Source: Hormiphora californensis (Eukaryota; Ctenophora; Tentaculata; Cydippida; Pleurobrachiidae). From it: DNA of 64,000 nt. Below are positions 39,418-49,087 of this stretch, piece by piece. Positions within the stretch are counted from its first letter, which is position 1. Each line of letters starts with the position of its first letter. The stretch lies in contig CM035356.1 in NCBI GenBank assembly GCA_020137815.1, forward strand, positions 1,338,232 to 1,402,231, given 5' to 3'. The notes under the pieces were generated by a model. The model was not told the origin of the DNA. It searched no databases and was given only the letters and a program-made list of their open reading frames with translations. Both the position numbers and the translations under genes were made by a program.

Positions 39418-40400
39418 TCAGTCAACAAAATCGCACATGGAGATGGGAGGAGGGGCTGTGAAGTTTTTTCTGGTACCCCTCAGAGAAACCAGGGTACTTC
39501 TCAGCAGGCAGAACCTGATCCTGATCCTGATGAAGTTAATTGTCTCTGGATACTTGTCATGGTGTTTACCAGAGATGCGAGTAGCCAGCTTTTTAATGAG
39601 TCTCTCAGCTTCTGGTCCGGCACCTCCTGAGGTGGACATAACAAACGGGGTGAATGCTCCTTTCTCTGCCTCTCTGATACGCTGTTGGTAATAGCGTTTC
39701 TTTCTGCTTTCGTGGAGTCTGTACAGAGCTCTGGGTTCTTTATCTCTGTAGCTCGGAGCTGTTGGGTGGAATACTGCCACGTCTATGTGGGCTCCCTGTA
39801 ATCTTCTCCATAAGCTAATAGCATATCATCACTGCGAGCATCAGGTGCTGTATTGACACTCTTGGGGTAGTCACCTGGGTTAACCGGCTGTAACACTTTC
39901 TCGATTTCAACACCCTTGTATCCTGCATGGGTAATAATATCTGCAAGGGTATCTCTTATCTCGTTGTGTCGCAGAATGGTAAAGTCGGATTTTTTGAAAC
40001 TGTCACCCCCCTTTTCACGCAAAATTTGTCATATCTCCGGTTCCTGATAAGATAGAGACTTATTTGGAAGAATTCGGAAGAACTTAGCATGATCTTCGTA
40101 ACCTCCAAATTTAAAGTCTCTATCTTATCAGGAACCGGAGTTATGGTCATTTTAAGAAATTTGAAAACTCTAAAAAACGACAATTATTTAAAATCCGACT
40201 ATATATCCTCCAGTGCTACAACTCAAGGTATGGTCTGCTCCGTTCTGTTTTCCACATACACATTCAGAGAACTGGCCGTTGATCTCAAAACCATATCTGA
40301 GGCACAAAGCGTCCGTGAACTCTGATTTGGACAGCTCTCTGTTGAATACTTCCAGGGGCCGGGCAGATAGCCAGGACGAGGCTCCCGTTTCCATGTTCAA
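39418..40400 (-). pseudogene. Decayed LINE: C-terminal domain of a non-LTR polyprotein
   Basis: Read right to left. 40400-40210 encodes ASSWLSARPLEVFNRELSKS and CVCGKQNGADHTLSCSTGGY. 39990-39783 encodes FTILRHNEIRDTLADIITHA up to AYGEDYREPT and a stop. 39780-39440 continues in another frame with VAVFHPTAPSYRDKEPRALY, EAEKGAFTPFVMSTSGGAG and LLRSTLVSLRGTRK. This order (cysteine motif, RHNE, HPxAPSYR, FSTSGG, LLRS) is the conserved tail downstream of reverse transcriptase in LINE polyproteins of cnidarians and sponges. The frameshift, stops and a hairpin insertion (39985-40205) mark it as dead. The reverse transcriptase itself was not found. Confidence 0.75.
39985..40205. mobile_element. Small hairpin element inserted in the LINE relic
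   Basis: Ends AGTCGGATTTT and AAAATCCGACT. The core is an inverted pair of GTCTCTATCTTATCAGGAAC. It interrupts the LINE protein between CSTGGY and FTILRHNE. A diverged relative with the same core lies at about 40505-40640. Confidence 0.7.
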
Positions 40401-41129
40401 AGAAAGTGTTCTCGCCCATTAATTTTATTTTGGCATACGTTGCAGGCCCCTTATAATATAATATAAGGGGCCTGGAGGGAATACCGCGCTGGGGGGGAAT
40501 ACATAAACAATCATATCTCCGGTTCCAGATAAGGTACAGAAATCGTTTTGGTAGCGTTGGAAAGAGGAAGATAACAGCTTTAAAATGCAACCGGTTTCAG
40601 GTCTCTATCTTATCAGGAACAGGAGATATGAACCAAACTCCGCAAAATCGAGTGCGGTAAAATAAAAAAATTCGAGATTTTAATTCAAATTTGAAACAAA
40701 GTGTCCCTGCAGGGATCTGTGACGTCACTTTTTGAAAACAACCCATCTTTGAACGGTTATTGCTCAGCCTCCTGAAGTCCAATTTACTTCTCTCAAAAAC
40801 AGCAAGGTAGATAATTGTCAGATCTAACAGCTAGTGAAAGAATCAAGTCAAACGGACTTCAGGGGCCAAAGTTATAAGCACCGCCGTTTTTTCGCTCGCA
40901 AAGTTATCTTCGACCCAGCCGGGCCCGTCCTGAGCTCAGGCCAAACGCGCGCGCGGCATTCCCTTCAGTCCCCTCGTTGCGGGGGTGCGCGCATGAGGGG
41001 GCTGCAGCGCATTCCAAAATTTTATTAGAACTCGAATCGGTTTCGCGTCCAAACTCGAAAGAAAAAAATATAGATCAAGAAAGAAAACTGAGTTTTGCAG
41101 CAAAACGCGCGCACCTGCAGCGCAAACAT
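40401..41129. other. Repeat-derived non-coding sequence
   Basis: No gene was seen. 40447-40474 is a small palindrome (GGCCCCTTATAATATAATAT). 40505-40640 is the relative of the hairpin above. The right part is GC-rich with CGCGCGCG runs. Confidence 0.45.
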
Positions 41130-41425
41130 TATTATTGAGCGCGCGCGCACTTGGCGTGGATCTGCCATGGGGTGGCTGATTCACGCCAATGTTTTTTGTG
41201 AAACGTTGGCGGAGATCAGCCATGGCTGGTGGCTGATTCACGCCAAAAAAGTTTGTGTGTGTTTTTTTTCATTGAAATTTTTCTTCGTAATTTTTCTTTG
41301 ATATTTTTTCATCGAGAAAAAAGTTGGCGTGAATCAGCCACCGTAGTGGTGTGCTCTTGATTTTGGTCTCTCTTGATTGTGGTGCGCTCTTGGAGGCTCT
41401 TGAACTTTATTATGGTTCCTATTGA
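41130..41425. mobile_element. Right arm of the 8-kb inverted repeat
   Basis: Inverted counterpart of 33354-33885. It contains TGGCGTGAATCAGCCACC words, the A-rich ATTTTTCTTCGTAATTTTTC block, the CTCTTGATTTTGGTCTCTC words and the terminus GAACTTTATTATGGTTCC. The two arms enclose 33.4-41.4 kb. Confidence 0.8.
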
Positions 41426-42740
41426 AACCGGGTATGCATCTTTACGATGCTAAAGTCCGTTTCAAGCGACTTGACCCGTAATTCTTGGAATTTGGCGCAT
41501 TGCGCGTGTATTTACAAAGGGGAAATCCTGAATTTCCAGGAATCTCAGGTCAAGTCGTTTGAAACGCACTTTAAACCACCCGCAAAATGGAACGCGTGAG
41601 CTGCTCCCGGCTAAAGCGCTGCCAAATTTAAGCCGCGCACAATTAATTTCGCCTCAGTAAAGTCCATTTTTATTCAACTGTTCACCCCTCAACTCGTGCG
41701 CGTGCGATATTTTAATTTACGCTGCGCGCGCTACACGTTAACATGTGATAAACGCGCAAAACAATTCCGCGCACGACTTTGGGGGGTGAACAGTTGAAAA
41801 AAATGGAGTATACAGCAAATGTTGAAAAAAGTTTTTTTTTTAAAAGGTGCCAAAGTTTGAAAAGCGCTGCCGGAAAACGTTAAAATCTGGGTGCCTTTCA
41901 TTGCTAACAATTCATCGATTTTGGCGCGCGCGACGGGTTAGGGCTGTTGTTAGGGTCGGGTTAGGGTTTGGTTTGGGGTTATCGGTTAGGGCTATCGATT
42001 CTCTATCAGATACCGTTTAGTTTACTCAAATCGGCCATGTGGTTGCGCGGCTATAGCCGTTTGAAAAAAGTCGGTCTAAGTGGTTTTAGGTGTACTTTTT
42101 TGGCAGCGCGCACCTGTAAACTCGCTGCAAGGCACCCAGATTATAATCGCGCCCAGCGCTGCCTTATCGGGGGTAGTGGAAGCTCTTACGGTAATTCCCA
42201 CGAGCGTGGGAAATTCTCACGCCGCGCGCATTTTTCCCACGCCGAAAGCATATACAGTGCTGACAAAACAGCTGGGCTGCGCGTGGATTTCTCAAATTTA
42301 TCGTTTCTTCGATTCAGTTTTTAGTTTTTACTCTTTAGACAAAGCTCCTTTGATTCGTTGTTTCCCTACATAAAAGACATTCAGATGGGGCTGCAGGCTG
42401 CAGCTGCTGATGCTCACCTCCAAACAGGTAACACAAGATAAAGAATTGCCCTTCTGTACTCTGTAGTAATTGTAAATTGTGGTTGGAGCACCATTATTTT
42501 TGGTTTTTTCCATTTTTTCTTTTCTTTCTCCGTCTTTTTGGCCTGGGTGTCCGCGGACACCCGGACATCCACGAGTGCCGTCCCTGTGTCTCACGAGGGA
42601 GCACTAAGAATCTACAAAAATGTTAAGAAAAGATTCCTAACTGTGAAGAGTTTCAAACTTTTCAACACTACTTTAAACAAATTAATTTGAGCAGGAAGAT
42701 GAATCCGATGTAACAGCCCCAAAGGGCAGAAAAACGAAAC
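41426..42740. repeat. Mosaic of short inverted repeats and telomere-like words
   Basis: 41453-41575 is a fold-back with arms around AAGCGACTTGACC / GGTCAAGTCGTTTG. 41665-41808 has termini ATTCAACTGTTCACCCC and GGGGTGAACAGTTGAA. 41935-42000 is degenerate TTAGGG. 42175-42215 (GGAAGCTCTTACGGTAATTC) recurs inverted at 47232-47266. No gene was found before the ORF at 42742. Confidence 0.6.
42657..42691 (+). promoter_or_regulatory. Leader shared with the Zn-finger ORF
   Basis: About 35 identical bases (ACTTTTCAACACTACTTTAA and onward to ATTTGAG) found also at 32206-32240. In both places they end shortly before a long ORF. Confidence 0.6.
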
Positions 42741-42741
42741 G

Positions 42742-43713
42742 TTGATAATGTCAGAAACGAAGTACGAGGGCGATAACCCTGCGATAAAACGATTGGAAGA
42801 GACAGTAAACGACTTTGTTTCTGAAGTTTACTGGTTGAACTCTGCTGATGATCCCAACACGACGAGTATCACATCGGATCAGTTTATTCAATGTTATAAA
42901 TCGATCCAAGCTGCACCCGACTCAATGTTAACCAACGACAGTGTAGCTTCCCCTTGCAATCACTGGGGTTCGTACTTCAGTCACTGTCTCAAGGACTTAA
43001 CTGCGAATGAAATTATTGAGGCTACTTCGCGTATTTTTCTCTCCAGTATGAAACTTGCCAGAGCAACAATGAACAATTTTGAAAATGTTATCAGCGCAGA
43101 AAAACTCAAGAAGCAACTACGTGAATGCAAAGAAGAACTTGATCGCCACCGTCTTAGCGTGATTGAGCTTCAGCAAACGGTTATTGAAGCCCAAAAGCAA
43201 CAACTAAGTGCAGTGTCAACTTCGGTGCAGAAGGTGAAAGCCTACTCTTCTGTGCTTGCACAGAATTGTGCTGCAACCTCCCCTAAAGTGGTAAAACCAC
43301 TAACGTCGCACCACCCTACTCCCGTCCAACAGCCCGGAAGAGAGAAGAACCTGATTGTGTTTGGTCTCCAAGAAACAACCGATAGAGTAGCTAAAACTAC
43401 TTTAGACGAACTTTTTGAGGAACTGCAAGAGAAACCGAAAGTGACAACGATAAAACGCATCGGGGAAAGAAATGAGAAACGTCCTAGACCGCTCTTAGTA
43501 TCCCTGGAGAGGAGAGCGACTCTCCTGGCGCTTCTCAAAAAAGCACGAAACCTCAAAGACTCCAAACAGTTTTCGGCTGTTTATCTATCTCCGGATCTAA
43601 CGCCCTCTGAACTGAAGGAGCAAAAAGCTCTCAGGTCCACTTTGAAACGGATACGACTAGAAGATCCAGACGGCTGCTATTTTATCCGTAACAATGTTAT
43701 CCAAGTGGGATAG
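42742..43713 (+). CDS. Retroelement ORF1-like protein with coiled coil and RRM-like fold
   Basis: Intronless ORF of 323 residues (the second Met, residue 3, is an equally good start). The middle is a long coiled coil (EKLKKQLRECKEELDRHRLS). After it comes an RRM-like segment typical of LINE ORF1 proteins (KNLIVFGLQE ... TIKRIGERNEKRPRPLLVSL ... FSAVYLSPDLTPSELKEQKA). Such proteins trimerise and coat retroelement RNA. No reverse transcriptase ORF lies downstream. The sequence immediately upstream (42657-42691) is the same leader that precedes the Zn-finger ORF at 32241, although the proteins are unrelated. The intact frame suggests youth or selection. Confidence 0.65.
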   Translation: MIMSETKYEGDNPAIKRLEETVNDFVSEVYWLNSADDPNTTSITSDQFIQCYKSIQAAPDSMLTNDSVASPCNHWGSYFSHCLKDLTANEIIEATSRIFLSSMKLARATMNNFENVISAEKLKKQLRECKEELDRHRLSVIELQQTVIEAQKQQLSAVSTSVQKVKAYSSVLAQNCAATSPKVVKPLTSHHPTPVQQPGREKNLIVFGLQETTDRVAKTTLDELFEELQEKPKVTTIKRIGERNEKRPRPLLVSLERRATLLALLKKARNLKDSKQFSAVYLSPDLTPSELKEQKALRSTLKRIRLEDPDGCYFIRNNVIQVG

Positions 43714-44053
43714 TTCCCGACTAATTCACCGTTATCAGAGAACCGTGCTAGGAGCAGGCAGTCTGCTGCAGTCCCTTTCAAATGAAGGAAAACGAGTTGT
43801 CTGTAATTAAAACTGTGTCAGTGCGGGATATAAACTGTCATTTTTATTATTATTATTTATTATAAGATACGGCCCTACAGAGAGACTAGATCGAATGGTA
43901 CGGTACCATTGGTACTATGTAACCTGATCACACACTAGATTATAGAATAGGTAGGTGCCCCGTTGGGGTTTTCCACTGGGCACCTATGACCTACATATTC
44001 TATCATCTAGTCAAGTCTATCATCTAGTCAAGTCACAAGAGGGAGATTGGCAA

Positions 44054-44138
44054 TACAGTCGGACCCCGATTTAGTGGCCCCCGATTTAGTGGCAGGATTT
44101 TTTCCCCGAGGATGCCACTAAATCGGGGTCCGACTGTA
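44054..44138. mobile_element. 81-bp hairpin with pogo/Tigger-like termini, TA-flanked
   Basis: 44056-44136 has termini CAGTCGGACCCCGATTTAGT and the inverse, with TA on both sides. Related ends occur at 37975 (CAGTCTGACCCCGATTTGGC) and a 30-bp remnant at about 57753-57779. The TA target and CAGTC...CCCGATTTA ends fit the Tc1/mariner-pogo group. Confidence 0.65.
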
Positions 44139-44198
44139 TGTCTATGAAAAAGTTATTAACAGCTAGGCACAATATTAACTCTCCCTATCATCCTCTAG

Positions 44199-45525
44199 GT
44201 TGAAGATCGTTTAGTAAAACCACTGTGTATCTACCCGACACCACGACCATCTCTGTACAATATGATGGACAGATATTTGGATCGGCCCTTTGTGGTAGAG
44301 TTTGTGAGAGAAAATAATTCCAGGCTTGGTATGACGCTCTGTCTAAATGAACAGGAACATCTTGCTGTCAAGAATATCGTGTCAACAGGTTAGTGCACGC
44401 TGTATATAGTTTAGAGGGGGATTTTGGAACATAGAGTGCAAGTGTGAGCACTTGAACAAAGTATCAAATTCACTTCCATTTCCCTATATGAATGTCAGCG
44501 GGTGAAAATTTGTCTGATATACCCCGCCCGCTATTAAAAGCAAGGATGTTTTTGCCGCTAAAACTTATAATCAATAAATCCTTGCTTATATAAAGTATAA
44601 ACCCCTCCCTTTGGTAGGGTTTTATACCATATACCACCCTCCCTGCTTCGCAGGTCGGGCAGTATATGGTGCAGCGAATCACCCTAGCGGGTGACCCGCT
44701 ACATATAAACCCAGGTTTATTGATTACATATCCATCACCAGGTCCTGATCCTCTCTTCACCAGATCTAGTCTTGACTGACCTCACCTCTTCCCCCAGGTC
44801 TAATATACCAAGATGGCCGTCTCCGGTCGGGTGACGTTGTCCCTGCAATCAACGATGTCCCCGTTAGTGGCCTATCATTCGAACAGGCAGCCTACTACGA
44901 CAATGCAAGAATAGGGTCCGACTAACTGTAATGAATGCCAATCTTGTCCAGTGCCCCCATCCGATGCAGAGCTGGAGATGCTCTTTAATATCGGGGATGG
45001 AGATAGCAGTGCACTTACCACTCATGAGTAAGTGTCAGATCACACGTTGCTACTTGCTATAATCTCTTACCAGTTCCAGTATCGATCAAATCACACCCCC
45101 TGCCTTGCCTTGTTCGACCTTGTTGCACTGTAGGCTAAGTTACACTATAGTAGCTGAAAAGTTACTCCGCCGTGAGTAGGGAGGGAGAATTGTTAGAGAT
45201 AGAGATAGAGATGGAGATAGAGATGGAGATAGAGATAGAGATAGAGATAGAGATGGAGATGGAGATGGAGATGGAGATGGAGATGGAGATGGAGATGGAG
45301 ATGGAGATGGAGATGGAGAGATGGAGATGGGGAGATGGAGAGATGGAGAGATGGAGAGATGGAGAGATGGAGAGATGGAGAGATGGAGAGATGGAGAGAT
45401 GGAGAGATGGAGAGATGGAGAGATGGAGAGATGGAGAGATGGAGAGATGGAGAGATGGAGAGATGGAGAGATGGAGAGATGGAGAGATGGAGAGATGGAG
45501 AGATGGAGAGATGGAGAGATGGAGA

Positions 45526-45571
<46 letters not shown>

Positions 45572-46176
45572 ATTTCATAGTCTTTCTTTTGAATGGGATT
45601 CTTGTTGTGTGTGTTTACACATTTTTAGGAGGGTCAGAACTCAGAACATAACAACCTGCTCACACTCCCCTGATACCGAGTGCAGATCTCTCTAAACCCT
45701 GTTCATCCTCTAGGTTTGACGATCAGTAAAACTCTACACTACGAACAAATAGTGACGGTGACAATAGTTCGGCAGGCTCTTGGCATCACCATTCTGCATT
45801 CTGATTCAGGGAGGTAGCGACACACTCCAGGGCTGTATCAGGGTGTTGAGTAGTCCTGCAGTGCCGACTGAGATTATACCTAAGGATACACTGCTCAGTG
45901 TAGCTGGTGAGTACTGAACCTGATTGTCTTGTTCCACCCTGCTTCACCACGCCGCGAACAAATGTAACATAAGAACATTGTCGAGGGGAATTCAGGAGAG
46001 GGAATAAGAGGGAATTTTTACACAATCATACATACCTAGATATGTAATAACAGCTCTCCTTGCAGGTCCTGACTAACTGTACCCACGACCGAGCACTAGA
46101 GATAATGAGAGAGGCTCCCATTCAAACCACATTTTAGTTGCCCCGCCACTTCGGATCCCGGCCAGATGAGAGGTAC
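44199..46176 (+). pseudogene. Decayed multi-PDZ protein gene (MUPP1/PATJ-like)
   Basis: 44199-44388 and 44798-44920 join in phase and encode a PDZ domain (FVVEFVRENNSRLGMTLCL, QDGRLRSGDVVPAINDVPVS, GLSFEQAAYYDN). The final strand (VRLTVMNAN) is in a different frame. 45715-45909 begins another PDZ (TVTIVRQALGITILHSDS). It then needs a frame change for SDTLQGCIRVLSS and PKDTLLSVAG. 46067-46176 gives VLTNCTHDRALEIMREAP followed by an in-frame TAG before PRHFGSRPDE. Two frameshifts and a nonsense codon in three exons point to a pseudogene. Tandem PDZ scaffolds of this kind assemble polarity or signalling complexes. A microsatellite and other repeats have grown in the introns. Confidence 0.7.
45195..45571. 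repeat. Compound GGAGAT / GGAGAGAT microsatellite
   Basis: About 375 bp: GATGGA and GATAGA hexamers, then about 25 units of the octamer GGAGAGAT, then (GA)n. It lies between the decayed PDZ exons. Confidence 0.95.
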
Positions 46177-47099
46177 AAAATTATTGATTCTTGTCATTTC
46201 TGATAGAGGCCCACCCCATGTGACACATTAAGATAAGGAATGAAGCGGAGAAGACTGAAATCATCCCTTCTCAGAAGAGATGATTTGTGTCTCTTTCTCA
46301 GCTAGACGGTTGTCTTTTTGAATAGTCGATAAACCAAATTATAAAAGGAGCATGGTACTGGACGCTCTTTTAACTAACATTCCCTCCCCCTCCCAGGATT
46401 ATGCCGAGTACTGGTTACAACACCCTCTCTAGACGATTAATATCATCCCATCTACAAGATATGTGTATCTAAAATCGATGCCTTGAATCAGCCGTTAGAC
46501 CCGTTTCCCATAATAATATAACGGAATTCGACTAACTACGGTACGGACATCGGACACGTCTACTAAAGTTAGACACGGAGCTGTCACTGTCCGCATTCCC
46601 TACAAGATGCTGCTGTAAATTGAGATTTATAGGACTATAATTATCGTTAGATTAGGATATCAGATCACGAACTCTTTTTACCATGTTCTAGGGTTTGAAC
46701 AAAACTCTTTGAGAATATTATATACATACATATATTGTGATCGATAAGTAGTGTCCAGAAAGTTAACAATTGTTTGTGATCTGTCTTCTTAGAACTTTGC
46801 GTTCAATTTGTTATAAATCCATCTAATCAAAGAATATTTATTTTGTACCCAATATATCGATTAGGAATGTTTCGGCGGAGGGTGAAACTTTCATACTTTA
46901 TCGTTGTAATTAGACGACGCTGGGGCTGGTTACAGCCATGACAGCACTCTTGGACTGGTTTCCCTTCCACCGAACTGTTCCTCATTGATGTTCCAACGTC
47001 AATGATGCAATCCATTGATGCAATGTGGCATGTGTGTGCAGTGTGATTGTAACGAAATTCTCAGTGACGTGCTGCTGCTGCAGTGCTCCGATGCTCGCG
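46177..47099. other. Intergenic, no gene seen
   Basis: Only possible further PDZ-gene remnants around 46398-46500 after a CCTCCCAG acceptor-like site. The remainder is AT-rich non-coding sequence. Confidence 0.4.
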
Positions 47100-47880
47100 G
47101 CGCTACCCAAATTGGCCCAATGTTGTTAACAACTGCATCCTCAACATTTTAGTAGACGTCACGCGCGATAATTTTTTGCGCGTCGAAAGCAAAGCGTGGG
47201 AAAAGAGGGCGCGGCGTGGGAAATGTTCCCACGGTGCGTGGGAATTACCGTAAGAGCTTCCACTAGGGCCAGCAACGTTTGCCAATGCCAAAGTTAACGT
47301 TAAAAGTTAAAACTTGAAAAGCGCTGCCCTATAAGGAACCATAATAAAGTTCAAGAGCGCACCCCATCCAAGAGCGCACCACCTCCAAAAGACACCACTT
47401 CAAGAGCGCACCACATCAAAGAGAGCTCCCCATCCAGAAGATACCGCGCGCAGGGGACACCACGCGCAGAAGAGACCGCACGCGCAAATACAACGCCGCG
47501 CTGGTCTCTTCTGCGCGTGGTGTCCCCTGCGCGTGGTATCTTCTGGATGGGGAGCTCTCTTTGATGTGGTGCGCTCTTGAAGTGGTGTCTTCTGGAGGTG
47601 GTGCGCTCTTGGATGTGGTCTCTTTTGGGTGTGGTACGCTCTCAGGTGTGGTCTCTCTTCGATCGGGTGTGCTCTTGGGTGCTCTTGGAGGCTCTTGAAC
47701 TTTATTATGGTTCCTTATCGGGGGCCAGCAGCGTTTACCAACGTTAAAACTTTAAATCTGGGTATTTTGTCTTGAGTGCTGTCAGCTGTGTCAGGCTGAC
47801 TGTCAGCACTCACGGTTTCAGGGTTAGGGCTAAATTAGGGTAAGGGTTTGGGCCGTGGTTGAGATTGGGGTTAGGGCTTG
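47100..47880. mobile_element. Complete word-array hairpin and associated repeats
   Basis: 47337-47716 starts AAGGAACCATAATAAAGTTC and ends with the inverse. Its arms are built of 14-18-bp words (AAGAGCGCACCACATC, GACACCACTTC, ATACCGCGCGC) in one order and then inverted. It is a full-length relative of the arms at 33354 and 41130. It is flanked by GAAAAGCGCTGCC-type sequence, by TTAGGG-like words (47820-47880) and by an inverted copy (47232-47266) of the 42175 repeat. Confidence 0.75.
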
Positions 47881-48044
47881 CGATTTCACATCAGAAGCTT
47901 TTTCAAATGATAAATTTCTCCTTCGAATGGCCTGGGCCAATACAAGTCTGTGATCCCAAGCGACTCGAAGTAGGCTCCACCGCTTTAGAGACCCGTTAGT
48001 TTACCTGTATGGGTTTAAGCATTTGTAATTACTACTCTACAAAG

Positions 48045-48360
48045 TCGAACAACAAATATTTTATGATTAATTTTCGTGGGCATTGATTTTTGCGGTTTAA
48101 TCAAAATGGATTATTTTCGCATAATTAATTTCCGCGGATCCCACTATCCCCATTTCAAGATTGCACAGTAATCATCGCCATGAGACACCTAACCTGCTTT
48201 ATGCTGCATGCTGATGGAGTCCTAAGAATTCCGATCATGGACCAATTATTGTCACGAAATTAATGTTAGCGGGTTTCTCAGTCCAGGAAATATCGCGAAA
48301 ATTAATTCCCCGCGAAAATTAATTCCCTGCGAAAATTATTTCCTTTACAGTACATACATG
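48045..48360. repeat. GCGAAAATTAATTCC-type inverted repeats
   Basis: ATTAATTTTCGTGGGC and ATTAATTTCCGCGG on the left face CGCGAAAATTAATTCCC copies on the right. It looks like a degenerate foldback element; ends not defined. Confidence 0.4.
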
Positions 48361-48391
48361 ATTGTATATTTTACAAATAAGTTCTTACCCC

Positions 48392-48430
48392 TTGCCAAGT
48401 TAGACTGTTATAAAAGAGTTTGAACAAAAC
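48392..48430 (+). promoter_or_regulatory. TATA promoter of the coiled-coil gene
   Basis: GCCAAGTTAGACTG, then TATAAAA (48409-48415), then GAGTTTGAACAAAACAA, about 40 bp upstream of the ATG at 48455. The same blocks in the same order precede the Zn-finger ORF at 32241. Confidence 0.6.
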
Positions 48431-48454
48431 AATTTACCCCAATGTGCAGCAGTG

Positions 48455-48888
48455 ATGTCAGTTCTTGATGAAGTTTTAAAAGTAAAAAGAGTCCTTGAGG
48501 ACCTTAACGACAGAATAGAAAAAACAACCGAACAAGTAGAGAACAAGGAAGCTTTTTCAGAACCTCTGGAAACCTCTATTGCTACTGAGAAGATATCAAA
48601 ATGTACGGATATGATTATTCAATATAGTTAGTGTTAGTTAACTGCTATGCTCTCAGTTTCTTTCAGTGGCAGCATCTGTAAAACTCTGCTGTCCCTGTAG
48701 AATATGGGCAGGATATAAGTATGAGTATTATTATTATCATATGATTAATGACACACCAAATTCCATGAGACTAATTACGTCACGTTCTAGGTGTAGAAGA
48801 GATCCAGAGTCTGATGGTAGAAGATGCATCACTCCAAGTGGAAATTGAGCGGTTACAGGGGGAACTGTTACGAGAATTAGAGAGTTGA
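48455..48888 (+). CDS. Small two-exon coiled-coil protein (89 aa)
   Basis: Exon 1 at 48455-48626 and exon 2 at 48791-48888 (TGA) join in phase 1 across a GTTAGT...TTCTAG intron. The protein is almost entirely heptad-like helix (LDEVLKVKRVLEDLNDRIEK, then VEEIQSLMVEDASLQVEIER), acidic, without cysteine clusters or membrane segments. I do not recognise the family. Size and composition resemble subunits of larger helical complexes such as kinetochore, BLOC/BORC or Mediator parts, but no specific match is claimed. A TATA box lies about 40 bp upstream. Polyadenylation signals are plausible in the AT-rich sequence after 48890. Confidence 0.6.
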
Positions 48889-49087
48889 TAAATTTTTACC
48901 AGTTTTAATATGCATTGTATATTTCAGTATGTAGTTGAAATTAAAAAAATTTATTCAAACTCCTCATTTCATTTTTTTTGAGCATCTCCCCGCACGATCA
49001 ACCTGTTTTAACATCACTATACTGTTTGCTAGGAAACTATGAATTAGGGGACGATTGGGGAAGGTAACACCGCCCATAACCTCCGCC

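Noticed and set aside
45162-45695. MERWRDGE- and SISPSLHL-type ORFs
   Set aside because: Translations of the GGAGAGAT compound microsatellite; no coding evidence.
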